Shown here: piece after piece, positions 24,163 through 32,594 of the stretch
Numbering within the stretch: the first letter of the stretch is position 1
Layout of the letters: each line of letters begins with the position of its first letter
NCBI RefSeq assembly: GCF_900103785.1
Contig: NZ_FNHE01000006.1
Span: forward strand, 247,546 to 311,545
Source: Geodermatophilus siccatus
Lineage (GTDB): Bacteria; Actinomycetota; Actinomycetes; Mycobacteriales; Geodermatophilaceae
Length of the DNA: 64,000 bases
Direction: 5' to 3'
Made by a program: the position numbers and the translations under genes
Notes under the pieces: model-generated
The model's input: only the letters and a program-made list of their open reading frames with translations
The model's database searches: none
What the model was told of the DNA's origin: nothing

Positions 24163-25541
24163 ACGCGGGAGCGCTCGACCAGGGCCGTCGTGGAGTGCCC
24201 GTCGAGGTAGGGCAGCACGACCGCCTGGCCGCCCCAGCGCCGCAGCACCGCGGCCTCGGGCAGGTCGGCGCCGGCGTAGTCCCCGCCCTTGGCCCACACG
24301 TCCGGCCGCAGCCGGCCGATCACCTCGGCCGGGGTGTCCTCGTCGAACACGACGACCGCGTCGACGAACTCCAGCGCCTCCAGCACGCGTGCCCGGTCGG
24401 CGGCGGTCACCAGCGGCCGGGACGGGCCCTTGAGCCGGCGCACCGAGTCGTCGGAGTTGATGCAGACCACCAGGCAGTCGCCCAGCCCGCGGGCGGCCCG
24501 CAGCGTCGCGACGTGGCCCGGGTGCAGCAGGTCGAAGCAGCCGCCGGTGGCGACCACCGTCCCGCCCGCCGCCCGGACCCGCGCGATCACCCCACCGACC
24601 CCGGGCTCGGCGGCGACGCCCGGTTCCCCGGAGTCCGGGGCATCCCACGCCGACGCCCCGCCGCGGGCCACGAACGCGCCAGCGGAGGCGACCGCGGCCG
24701 CCACGGCCTCGCCGGTCACCGCGCCGTCGGCCAGGGCGAGCGCGGCCGCGGCGGCGAACGAGTCGCCGGCACCGCACGGGTCGCCGCCGGTCACCGGCGT
24801 CGCGGGCACGACCATCGGCGCGCCCTCGCCGTAGGAGAGCAGCGCACCGCGGGCGCCGAGGGTCACGACCACCGCGCCGACGCCCCAGTGCCGGATCAGC
24901 GCCTCGGCCCGCGCCCCGACCGCGGCCAGCCCGTCGCCCTCGGCGGCCATCCCGGCCGACGAGGCCACGCGGGCGGCCTCAGCGCCGTTGGGCGTGACCA
25001 GCCGGGTGTGCGGGACGGGGTCCGCGCCGCGCGGGTGCGGGTCCCAGACGATCGGCCCGCCGGCCTCGGCCAGCACCGCCCGGACGGCGGGGTCGGCCGT
25101 CGTCCCCCGGCCGTAGTCGGCGACCAGCACCGCGGCGGCCTCCCGGACGACCCGGGCCGCCTCCGCGGGCAGCTCGCCCAGCCCGGCCACCGGGGCGCCG
25201 CTGTCGATGCGCGCCACCGAGTGGTCGCCGACCCGCACGCGGCGCTTCACCGCCGTCCCGCCGGTCGCCGGGATCTCGACGAGCCGCACCCGGCCGGCCA
25301 GCAGCGCGCGCAGCCGGTCGGCGTCCGCGTCGTCGGCCATGGGGGTGACCAGCACGACCTCGCGGCGGGTGGCCCGGGCCGCGATCACCGCGGCCAGGGC
25401 CGCACCGCCGGGGCGCTCGCGCGTCTCGACGTCCTCGACGACCGGCACCGGCGCGTCGGGGGTGAGCCGCGAGGCGGTCCCGACCAGGTCGACGTCGAGC
25501 AGCGCGTCGCCGACGACGACCAGCGGCCCCGTCCCGCTCAC
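24159..25541 (-). CDS. hldE: Bifunctional heptose-7-phosphate kinase / heptose-1-phosphate adenylyltransferase (HldE-like)
   Basis: 460 residues with two domains. The N-terminal ribokinase-like part (1-310) has the family GGAALA, DYGRG and the ATP/anion-hole motif GGDPCGAGDSFAAA. The C-terminal cytidylyltransferase fold (about 325-460) has GGCFDLLHPGHVATL (HxGH), INSDDSVRRLKGPSRPL and KGGDYA. These catalyse heptose-7-P to heptose-1,7-bisP, and heptose-1-P to ADP-heptose. The GTG at 25541 overlaps the gmhA-like stop. GmhA and GmhB activities are encoded in the same operon; no HldD epimerase is seen. Confidence 0.93.
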   Translation of the reverse strand: MSGTGPLVVVGDALLDVDLVGTASRLTPDAPVPVVEDVETRERPGGAALAAVIAARATRREVVLVTPMADDADADRLRALLAGRVRLVEIPATGGTAVKRRVRVGDHSVARIDSGAPVAGLGELPAEAARVVREAAAVLVADYGRGTTADPAVRAVLAEAGGPIVWDPHPRGADPVPHTRLVTPNGAEAARVASSAGMAAEGDGLAAVGARAEALIRHWGVGAVVVTLGARGALLSYGEGAPMVVPATPVTGGDPCGAGDSFAAAAALALADGAVTGEAVAAAVASAGAFVARGGASAWDAPDSGEPGVAAEPGVGGVIARVRAAGGTVVATGGCFDLLHPGHVATLRAARGLGDCLVVCINSDDSVRRLKGPSRPLVTAADRARVLEALEFVDAVVVFDEDTPAEVIGRLRPDVWAKGGDYAGADLPEAAVLRRWGGQAVVLPYLDGHSTTALVERSRV

Positions 25542-26212
25542 CGCGCGACCCCGAGCCGGGTCTCGGGCACGCGGGCGGGCTCGGCGAGCACCGCCGCGTC
25601 GAAGGCGGCGCACACCAGGTGCAGCGCGACCAGGTGGCACTCCTGCACGGTCGCCGTCCACGGGGAGTCGATGCAGACCGCGTCGTCGGCGACCGCGGCC
25701 AGCGGGTTGGGCGCCGGCCCGGTCATCGCCAGCACGGTGATGCCGCACTCCCGGGCCCGGCGGGCGGCGGCGACGGCGTTGGGGCTGCGGCCGGACGTCG
25801 ACAGCAGCACCAGCACGTCCCCGGCCCGCCCGTGCGCCTCGACCTGGCGGGCGAACAGCTCGTCCGCCGGGTAGTCGTTGGCGATCGCGGTGAGCGACGA
25901 GGTCTCGGCGGTCAGGCAGATCGCCGAGAACGGCGGCCGGTCGGCGCGGTAGCGGCCGACCAGCTCGGCGGTCAGGTGCTGCGCCTGCGCGGCGCTGCCG
26001 CCGTTGCCCGCCGCGAGCAGCCGGCCGCGGTGCTCGCCGCACAGCACGTCGGCGAGCAGCCGGCCCCAGCGGTCGAGCGCGTCCAGCTGGCCGTCCAGCG
26101 ACCCGAGCGCGGTGGTCAGCGAGGCGACGTGGTCGGCGCCGGTCAGGTGCGTGCAGGTGTCCGGCGAGACGACCTCGCTGCTGGAGTGCGGAGCCTCGGA
26201 CAGCGGGTTCAT
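25538..26212 (-). CDS. gmhA: Sedoheptulose-7-phosphate isomerase (GmhA-like, SIS domain)
   Basis: A 224-residue SIS-domain enzyme, first step of ADP-heptose synthesis. It contains LLAAGNGGSAAQAQHLTAELVGRY, the loop SLTAIANDYPADELFARQVEAHGRAGDVLVLLSTSGRSPN and the C-terminal zinc-site region QECHLVALHLVCAAF, all as in GmhA. The ATG at 26212 overlaps the preceding glycosyltransferase stop. DiaA-type proteins are similar, but the pathway context favours GmhA. Confidence 0.92.
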   Translation of the reverse strand: MNPLSEAPHSSSEVVSPDTCTHLTGADHVASLTTALGSLDGQLDALDRWGRLLADVLCGEHRGRLLAAGNGGSAAQAQHLTAELVGRYRADRPPFSAICLTAETSSLTAIANDYPADELFARQVEAHGRAGDVLVLLSTSGRSPNAVAAARRARECGITVLAMTGPAPNPLAAVADDAVCIDSPWTATVQECHLVALHLVCAAFDAAVLAEPARVPETRLGVAR

Positions 26213-27435
26213 CGGGCGACCTCCACGGGGCTGTTGTCGCTGCCATCGGTGCGTGCGGGACCGGCCAGGACCTGCCGGTAGACGGTGTCGGTGTCGGCGA
26301 CCACGCGCGCCCACCGGTAGCGGTTGCGGGCGCGTTGCACCCCGGCCGTGCCGTAGGCGGCGCGGCGGGCGTCGTCGGTCAGCAGCGCGGCGAGCACCGC
26401 GCCGAGACGGGCCGGGTCCCTCGGCGGCACCAGGTCGCCGGTGACCCCGTCGGCGACGGAGTCCTGCAGCCCACCGACCGCGGTGGCGACCACCGGGCGG
26501 CCGCAGGCCATGGCCTCCAGCGGGGTGATGCCGAAGGGCTCGTACCACGGCACGGCCAGCACGACGTCGGCCGAGCGGATCCACGCCGGGACGTCGGCGC
26601 GCGCCACGGCGCCGGTGAACACCAGCCGGTCGGCGACGCCCAGCGAGGCGGCCACCGCGCGCAACCGGCGGACCTCGGCGTCGCCGTCGAGCTGCGCGGC
26701 CGGCGGCCCGCCGACGACGACCAGCTCGGCGTCGGGGACGGCGGCCAGCGCGCGGACGGCGTCCTCCTGCCCCTTGCGCTCGACCAGCCGCCCGAGGACG
26801 AGCAGCCGCTTGCGCTCGCCGCGGGGGGCGACCGGGCCGCGCGGGGTGAAGACGCCCGTGTCCACCCCGCAGGGCACGACCGAGACCCGGTCGCTGTCGA
26901 GGCCCAGCCGGCGCAGCTCGAAGACCTCGTCGGAACAGGTGGCGACGACGTGGCTGACGGTCCGGCACAGCGAGCGCTCCAGCTCGATGCGCTGCGGCGG
27001 CGAGGTGTCGGCCGCGCCCTGGTGGCGGCGCTTGACCGAGCCGAGCGCGTGGAAGGTCTGCAGGACCGGGATCGGCCCGGCGGCGGCGACCGAGGCCAGC
27101 CCGCTCATCCAGAAGTGCGCGTGCACCAGGTCCGGCGGCCGCCGGGCCCACTCCCGGCGCAGTCCTGCGGCGAACTCGGGCATGTGCCGCAGCAGGTCGT
27201 CCTTGGGCAGCACCGCGGCCGGCCCGGCGGTGACGTGCGCGACGTCGTAGCCGTCGGCCGTGGTCACGCGGTCGGGCTGGTCGGGGTCCTCCCGCCGGGT
27301 GTGCACGGTCACCGTGTGCCCGCGGCGGGCCAGGCCCGCGGCGAGGGCGGCGACGTGCACGTTCTGCCCGCCGGCGTCCACGCCGCCGATCGCGGCGAGC
27401 GGGCTGGCGTGCTCCGACACCAGGTCGACGATCAC
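26209..27435 (-). CDS. Glycosyltransferase family 4
   Basis: A 408-residue GT-B retaining transferase. The N-terminal SEHASPLAAIGGVDAGGQNVHVAALAAGLARRGH and the C-terminal donor-site EPFGITPLEAMACGRPVVATAVGGL (EX7E) with VLGRLVERKGQE are typical. The GGxDxGGQNVHV start resembles MshA- and sucrose-synthase-like members. Donor and acceptor are unknown. The GTG at 27435 follows GAGGAGG and overlaps the upstream stop. Confidence 0.9.
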   Translation of the reverse strand: MIVDLVSEHASPLAAIGGVDAGGQNVHVAALAAGLARRGHTVTVHTRREDPDQPDRVTTADGYDVAHVTAGPAAVLPKDDLLRHMPEFAAGLRREWARRPPDLVHAHFWMSGLASVAAAGPIPVLQTFHALGSVKRRHQGAADTSPPQRIELERSLCRTVSHVVATCSDEVFELRRLGLDSDRVSVVPCGVDTGVFTPRGPVAPRGERKRLLVLGRLVERKGQEDAVRALAAVPDAELVVVGGPPAAQLDGDAEVRRLRAVAASLGVADRLVFTGAVARADVPAWIRSADVVLAVPWYEPFGITPLEAMACGRPVVATAVGGLQDSVADGVTGDLVPPRDPARLGAVLAALLTDDARRAAYGTAGVQRARNRYRWARVVADTDTVYRQVLAGPARTDGSDNSPVEVAR

Positions 27436-28424
27436 CGGGTCACCTCCTCGAGAAGGACGTCCCAATCAGCGAGGAAGCGAGGGAGCCCGTACCGCTCCAG
27501 CGCGGCGGCGCGTGCCGCCTTGCCGGCCAGTCGGGCGGCGTCCTCGTCGTGCAGGTAGGTGCGGACGGCGTCCCACAGGACGTCGGGACGGGTGGAGAGG
27601 ACGCCGGCCTCCGCCGGCACCGCCTCCACCACCTCGGTGGTGGCCAGGGCGACCACCGGCAGGCCCAGGTGCATCGCCTCGAGCAGCGAGAGCCCGAGGG
27701 AGGTCCACCGGACCGGGTGCACGTAGACCCGGCGGCGGGCCAGCTCGGCGTGCATCGCAGCCTGCGGCGGGTCGTCGTGCAGCGCGACGCGGTCGGGGTC
27801 GAGGCCGTAGCGCTGGTGCAGGCCGGTGAGCCCCATGCCGAAGACGTCGACCGGCGCGACCGCGGCCAGCCCGGGCAGCAGGTCGGCGCCGACGGTCCGG
27901 CCGCGGCGCACCGGCTCGTTGGTGACGACGGCGGCCCGCGCCAGCTCGCCGGTCCAGCGCTCGCCGGGGTCGACGATGCCGTGCTCGATGACCGTCGTCG
28001 GCGCCCGGCCGTTGTCGTAGAAGAGCTGGTTGAAGTACGTGACGTGCGCGACCGGGATGTCGTCGCGGTCGGCCAGCGGGTGCCTGGTGTGCGGGACCGG
28101 CCCGTCCCCCGGCTCCAGACCCGGCGCGTTGTGCTCGAGGAAGACGGCGGGCAGGTCGCGGCCGGGCTCGCGGCCCAGCCACTCCCGGACCAGCTCCAGG
28201 TCACGGGTGCGCTGCAGGACGACGACGTCGACGTCCGCGTCGCGCAACTGCTCGGGGGTCACCTCGCGGGCCGACGCCGGCCAGTCCCAGGTGCGCGCGC
28301 GGCCGAGGCCGTCCGGGCTACGACTCCCCCCGGGGCCGTCCACGACCGGGAGCAGGTACTCGTGGCGGCCCTGGACGAACGCCGTCGTCCACGAACCGTG
28401 CACGTGCCAGAGCAGGACCCTCAT
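27432..28424 (-). CDS. Glycosyltransferase (GT-B fold, GT1/GT4-like)
   Basis: A 330-residue protein starting MRVLLWHVHGSWTTAFVQGRHEYLLPV, an N-terminus typical of actinobacterial surface-glycan transferases. The C-terminal half has a donor-binding RWTSLGLSLLEAMHLGLPVVALATTEVVEAVP (EAMxxGxPVVA). VVLQRTRDLELVREWLG and FLEHNAPG occur in the acceptor half. Overlaps both neighbours by four bases. Substrate unassigned. Confidence 0.85.
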   Translation of the reverse strand: MRVLLWHVHGSWTTAFVQGRHEYLLPVVDGPGGSRSPDGLGRARTWDWPASAREVTPEQLRDADVDVVVLQRTRDLELVREWLGREPGRDLPAVFLEHNAPGLEPGDGPVPHTRHPLADRDDIPVAHVTYFNQLFYDNGRAPTTVIEHGIVDPGERWTGELARAAVVTNEPVRRGRTVGADLLPGLAAVAPVDVFGMGLTGLHQRYGLDPDRVALHDDPPQAAMHAELARRRVYVHPVRWTSLGLSLLEAMHLGLPVVALATTEVVEAVPAEAGVLSTRPDVLWDAVRTYLHDEDAARLAGKAARAAALERYGLPRFLADWDVLLEEVTR

Positions 28425-29476
28425 GAGCTCACCAACTTCTCCACAGCCGCGACGACGTCGTCCGCGGTCACCGACGCGAGGCAGGGGTGGCCGGGCACCG
28501 GGCACTCGCGGGCCCGGGTCAGCCGGCAGGGGGCGTCCTGGTCGCCGAGCAGCACGGTGGGGACGCCGTAGGGCGCCCAGCGCGCGGCGGGCACGACCGG
28601 GGAGAACAGCGAGACGACCGGTGTCCCGACGGCGGCGGCCAGGTGCGCCGGGCCGGTGTTGCCGACGACGACCGCGGCGGCGCCGTCCAGCACGGCGGCC
28701 AGCTCGGCCAGGGTCAGCGCACCGCCCAGGTCGACGCCGCGGGTCCCGGCGACGGCCGCGGTGAGCGCGCGCTCCCCCGCGCCGCCGGTGACCAGCACCC
28801 GGTGGCCGGCGTCGGCGAGCGCCTCCACCGCCTCGGCGCAGCGCTGGGCCGGCCAGGCGCGCGCGGGGACGGACGCCCCCGGGTGGACGACGACGTAACC
28901 CGGCGCGAGATCTGCACAGTGGTGGCCACCAGGCCCCTGATGGCCACCACTGTGCAGATCTCGCGGGTCGGGCAGGGGACGGCGCACGGTGAGCCGGCCG
29001 TCGTCGCCGGCCGGCAGGTCGAAGCCCGCCGCGCGGGCCAGGGACAGCGCCCGCTCGGGCTCGGGCAGGTCGTCGTCCACCCGGTGGCGGACGTCGAGCA
29101 GCGACCCGGGGTAGTCGACGCTGAGCGCGGAGATCCGCGGCACGCCGGCGGTGCGCAGCACCAGCGCCAGCGGCAGGGGCGACTGGTGGAAGGACGTCGA
29201 GACCAGAGCCTCGTCGGGGGCCAGGGCCCGGACCCGGTCGGTGAGCGCGGCGAGGTCGTCCGCGTCGACCGGCGGCGGGTCGCCGAGGATCCAGGGGCAG
29301 GCCCAGGTCCAGACCTCGTCGACGCCGGGCAGTAGCCGGGCCGCCTCGGCGCCCGCGGGGCCGGCGAGGAACACGACGCGGTCGGCGCCTGCGGCCACGG
29401 CCCGCACCAGCGGCCCCTGGACCAGGACGTCGCCGACCGAGTCCAGCCGCGCGACCAGGACCGTCCGCCCGCTCAC
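28421..29476 (-). CDS. Glycosyltransferase family 9 (heptosyltransferase-like) carrying a palindromic in-frame insert
   Basis: A 351-residue second GT9 of the operon: VLVARLDSVGDVLVQGPLVRAV at the N-terminus, YVVVHPGASVPARAWPAQRCAEAVEAL and VVVGNTGPAHLAAAVGTPVVSLFSPVVP later. Between the acceptor and donor halves it contains about 20 residues (DLHSGGHQGPGGHHCADLA) encoded by a perfect 25-bp palindrome at 28904-28965. This stretch does not look like GT9 sequence and the frame is kept. Two adjacent GTG codons can start the gene; the one at 29476 gives the usual GTGA overlap, the other (29479) adds one residue. Confidence 0.88.
   Translation of the reverse strand: MSGRTVLVARLDSVGDVLVQGPLVRAVAAGADRVVFLAGPAGAEAARLLPGVDEVWTWACPWILGDPPPVDADDLAALTDRVRALAPDEALVSTSFHQSPLPLALVLRTAGVPRISALSVDYPGSLLDVRHRVDDDLPEPERALSLARAAGFDLPAGDDGRLTVRRPLPDPRDLHSGGHQGPGGHHCADLAPGYVVVHPGASVPARAWPAQRCAEAVEALADAGHRVLVTGGAGERALTAAVAGTRGVDLGGALTLAELAAVLDGAAAVVVGNTGPAHLAAAVGTPVVSLFSPVVPAARWAPYGVPTVLLGDQDAPCRLTRARECPVPGHPCLASVTADDVVAAVEKLVSS
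28904..28965. repeat. Perfect 25-bp palindrome inside a GT9 gene
   Basis: Arms 28904-28928 and 28941-28965 are exact reverse complements, with a 12-base loop CCAGGCCCCTGA. The arm core is AGATCTGCACAGTGGTGG. It is less GC-rich than the host gene and is 62 bp long, and the host frame is open through it. It resembles the coding-region palindromic elements known from Rickettsia. No second copy was seen in the window. Confidence 0.85.
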
Positions 29477-30972
29477 CACTCACCGGCCAGGACCTGCGCG
29501 ACCGCCTCGGTGATCGTGGCGGCGCGACGCGGGGCCGCCCCGACCTCGGCCCGCCGCGTCACCGGCGTGGGGACGAGGATCCCGGAGGCCCCGGCGGCCG
29601 CGGCGGCCTCGACGTCGGCGCCGATGTCGCCGACGACCACGCAGCGGGCGGGATCGACGTCGAGCTCGGCGCAGGCGGCCTTGACCATCCCGGGCGCGGG
29701 CTTGCGGCAGGCGCAGCCGTCGTCCGGCCCGTGCGGGCAGACCTGGACGGTGTCGAACGGGCCGAGCAGCTCGTCGAGCCGGGCCATGCAGGCGTCGACC
29801 TGAGCGCGGGTGATCAGCCCGCGGGCCACACCGGACTGGTTGCTCACCACGCCGACCCGGACGCCGCGGGCGCGCAGCGCGTCGACGGCCTGCCGCGCGC
29901 CGGGCACGGGCTTCACCAGCGCCGGGTCGCCGTTGTACGGGTAGTCGCGCACGAGGGTGCCGTCGCGGTCGAACAGCACCAGGTCGGGCAGCCCGCGCCA
30001 CGGCCGCACCCGGCGGTGCTGCACGGCGCCGCGCAGGAAGTGCCAGGTGGCCAGCGGCGGGATGAGGGCGCTGGTGGCGAGCATGGTGCCGACCTCGGCG
30101 CGGTCGCGCGGGCCGGGGGCGATCCGCGCCCAGGCGAACTCACCGGTGCCGACGGCCCAGGCCGCGGCGGCGGCGAGCGCGGCGCGCGGCCGGCGGGCGG
30201 CGGCCAGGCCGACGGCGGCCAGCCCGGCGACGGTGACGGCCAGGTGCCGCGGCCGGCGGCCCAGCGGCGCGTCGGCGCGCTCGCGCCAGTCGGGGCCGTG
30301 CAGCCGCCGCATGAGGACGTCGTCGGCGTTGCCGGCCTGCACGCGGACGCTCACCCACCGGTCCACCGGGCGCACCGGGTGGGTGATCCAGCGCCGCCCG
30401 CGGACCAGCCGGGCGCCGGTGTCCATCACCCGCAGCGCCAGGTCGGAGTCCTCGCGGAAGGCGCGCGGGAAGCGCTCGTCGAAGCCGCCGACCGCGGCCA
30501 GGGCGGCGCGGCGGTAGGCGAGGTCGGCCGTGATCCAGGAGCTGGTCGCCAGGCCGGCGGTGCCGCGCTCCCAGTCGGTGGGCCGGCGGTCCTCCGGCAG
30601 CGGCACCCGCACCCGGCCCTGGCTGCCGGCCACGTCGGCCGGCAGGTCGGAGAGGTCCTCGGCCAGCCGCTGGTACCAGTCGGGGTCGGGGACGACGTCG
30701 TCGTCGAGGAAGGCCACCCACTCGGTGCGGACGCTGCGCCAGCCCAGGTTGCGGGCGCGGGCCGGGCCACCGCCGCCGGTGCGCACCACCCGCACCGGCG
30801 GCAGGCCGGGCCGCTCGGGGCGCAGCGGCTCGCCGGTGGGCCGGTCGTCGACCAGCACCAGCTCGGCCGGGCGCGGTCCCGGGGCCTGCGCGAGGGCGTC
30901 GAGCAGCACGTCCAGCGACGGCCGGCCGACGGTCGGCACGACCACAGAGCACTGCTCGATCCCCACCTGCAT
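29473..30972 (-). CDS. Fusion of GT2 glycosyltransferase and GmhB-type heptose bisphosphate phosphatase
   Basis: 499 residues, two enzymes. Residues 1-330: family 2 transferase with CSVVVPTVGRPSL, VLVDDRP, FLDDDVVPDPDW (DxD) and FREDSDLALRV, then two hydrophobic segments. Residues of about 345-499: HAD phosphatase with FDRDGTLVRDYPYNGDP, VSNQSGVARGLIT, zinc-site CPHGPDDGCACRKPAPGM and VGDIGADVEAAAAAG. These are the GmhB features for removing the 7-phosphate of D-glycero-manno-heptose-1,7-bisphosphate. It is the first gene of the operon. Fusion of this phosphatase to a glycosyltransferase is unusual. Confidence 0.9.
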   Translation of the reverse strand: MQVGIEQCSVVVPTVGRPSLDVLLDALAQAPGPRPAELVLVDDRPTGEPLRPERPGLPPVRVVRTGGGGPARARNLGWRSVRTEWVAFLDDDVVPDPDWYQRLAEDLSDLPADVAGSQGRVRVPLPEDRRPTDWERGTAGLATSSWITADLAYRRAALAAVGGFDERFPRAFREDSDLALRVMDTGARLVRGRRWITHPVRPVDRWVSVRVQAGNADDVLMRRLHGPDWRERADAPLGRRPRHLAVTVAGLAAVGLAAARRPRAALAAAAAWAVGTGEFAWARIAPGPRDRAEVGTMLATSALIPPLATWHFLRGAVQHRRVRPWRGLPDLVLFDRDGTLVRDYPYNGDPALVKPVPGARQAVDALRARGVRVGVVSNQSGVARGLITRAQVDACMARLDELLGPFDTVQVCPHGPDDGCACRKPAPGMVKAACAELDVDPARCVVVGDIGADVEAAAAAGASGILVPTPVTRRAEVGAAPRRAATITEAVAQVLAGEW

Positions 30973-31036
30973 GTTCGCGTCCTGCCCGCGTGGACTGGAG
31001 TGGAAACACTACGGGCTTGAAGTGTCCCCCGGACGT

Positions 31037-31116
31037 GGAGGAGGACCCCGTCCTCCCCACCCCTCGCACGCTGGGAGCGGTGCCCTGGACGGGGCCGAGG
31101 GGCGGCGGGTCCTCCT
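31037..31116 (-). repeat. Dispersed hairpin element (longest copy)
   Basis: On the minus strand it starts immediately after the MarR stop with AGGAGGACCCGCC, and ends GGGGTCCTCCTCC. The inner part matches the copy at 14960: GGACCCCGTCCTCCCC, CCCCTCGCA, GCGGTGCCCTGGACGGGGCC. Probable terminator of the MarR transcript, upstream of the heptose operon promoter. Confidence 0.7.
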
Positions 31117-31632
31117 TCAGCGGCGGGTGCGGGCCGCCGCGGAGACGCGGGCGAGGGCGTCGGTGACGGCGGCGGCGTCGTCCCCCAGGAGGGTGAGCAG
31201 GTGCGCCACCAGGTCGTCGTGGGTCGGGCGGGCCTCCTCCACCTTGGCCCGTCCGGCGGGGGTGAGCCGGGCGTGCAGCAGCCGCCTGTCACCCGACGAG
31301 CGCTCCCGGACGACGAGGCCCTCGGTGACCAGGCGGGTGACGGTGCTGGTCACCCCGGCGCGGGAGATGCCGAGCGCCTCGGCGAGCTCCCCCATCGAGG
31401 CCCGCTCGCCGGGGGCCTCGGCTATCCGGCGCAGCGCCTCGTACCCGGTGAGCGAGAGGTCGTGCCGGCGGTGCAGGGCGGAGTCGACGCGGCGGGTGAT
31501 GCGGTCGTGCACCTGCACGATGCGCAGCCAGGTCTCGGCCGGCCGGGGTGCCGCACCCGGGACGTCGGCCACGTCCCCGGGCACGTGCTCGGCGGGGAGG
31601 TCCGGAGCCAGGGCGTCCTCGGGGCGGGCCAC
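31117..31632 (-). CDS. MarR-family transcriptional regulator
   Basis: A 171-residue winged-helix regulator. The core is LSLTGYEALRRIAEAPGERASMGELAEALGISRAGVTSTVTRLVTEGLVVRERSSGDRRLLHARLTPAGR, with the DxR wing motif. The GTG at 31632 is the only sensible in-frame start before the domain, but its ribosome site is weak. Ligand unknown. It could regulate the secreted-protein gene behind it or the downstream heptose operon. Confidence 0.88.
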   Translation of the reverse strand: MARPEDALAPDLPAEHVPGDVADVPGAAPRPAETWLRIVQVHDRITRRVDSALHRRHDLSLTGYEALRRIAEAPGERASMGELAEALGISRAGVTSTVTRLVTEGLVVRERSSGDRRLLHARLTPAGRAKVEEARPTHDDLVAHLLTLLGDDAAAVTDALARVSAAARTRR

Positions 31633-31657
31633 CTGTCCATCGTCGCCGACGGAGCGC

Positions 31658-32341
31658 TCAGGCGCTCCCGGTGGACGACGGCGTCCGGTGCTCTGCCCCC
31701 GGCCGCCGGCTCCCGGCGACGAGGGCGAGGCCGGCGCCCGTGGCGACCAGCGACCCACCGGCGGCCAGCAGCGGCCACGGGATGCCGCCGGTGACCGCGG
31801 CCGCCTCCGCTGCTGCGACCGTGACGGCCGGTGCGCCGCCGGCGATGGTCGCGGGGGCCACGCTGCTCGGGTCGGGCAGTCCCGGCACCGCCTCCCCGGC
31901 CCGCGGGACCACCGCCGCGCCACCGGGCGGGCTGATGGCCGCGCAGTCCTCGGCGGCCGGCCGGGTGAAGCTGAAGCCGGTCAGGTCGTCGACCCAGCCG
32001 TCGCCCGAGCCGTCGAGGGCCGTGTACGCGAGGAACGGGTCGATGGTCTCGCCCCAGTCGACCCCGCCGGTGCTCAGCACGACGACGGCGCCGGGTGCGA
32101 CGTCGGCGGCGTCCTCCCCCGCGGGACGGCGTCCGGTGCCGAGCGTGACCGCGTAGCCGACGGTGCCGCCGGTGACCTCGACGACCACCCCGCCGGGGCG
32201 GCAGCTGGGGCCGTGGGTGACGCGGGCGTCCGGGCGGGCGACGTCGTCGACGGCGGCCGCGGGACCGGCGAGGGCGATGCCGGCGCAGAGCAGGGCGAGC
32301 GCCATGACGACGAGTGACGCCGGCCGGGTGGCCACCTGCAC
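31658..32341 (-). CDS. Secreted, C-terminally anchored hypothetical protein
   Basis: 227 residues, not recognised. It has a signal peptide (SLVVMALALLCAGIALAGPAAA), a middle region of about 120 residues with two Cys (SCRPGG and EDCAAIS), and an Ala/Pro-rich stalk. It ends with a membrane helix (PWPLLAAGGSLVATGAGLALVAG) and the basic tail SRRPGAEHR. There is no LPXTG motif. The GTG at 32341 follows GGGGGAA. The middle region has short beta-rich stretches such as GGVVVEVTGGTVGYAVTLGT. Confidence 0.8.
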   Translation of the reverse strand: MQVATRPASLVVMALALLCAGIALAGPAAAVDDVARPDARVTHGPSCRPGGVVVEVTGGTVGYAVTLGTGRRPAGEDAADVAPGAVVVLSTGGVDWGETIDPFLAYTALDGSGDGWVDDLTGFSFTRPAAEDCAAISPPGGAAVVPRAGEAVPGLPDPSSVAPATIAGGAPAVTVAAAEAAAVTGGIPWPLLAAGGSLVATGAGLALVAGSRRPGAEHRTPSSTGSA

Positions 32342-32594
32342 GTGCTGTTCCCCCTGGTTCTGCGCCGGCGCACCTGCGGCGCACCGGTGCCGACCATGAT
32401 GCCGGGCGGGACCGGCCGCGGACCCCGGGTTACCGACGGGTCGCGCGTGTCGCTACGGCGTGTCCGCATAAAGTGCGACCGGGGCCGCGCGCGGGACGTG
32501 ACCGAGCTCGTGAGGTCGCGCAGAGACGCAGCACGCAGCGGCACGCGGTGGACGAGCGTCGGCGAGGACAGCACGTGACGTACCGCTCACTACG

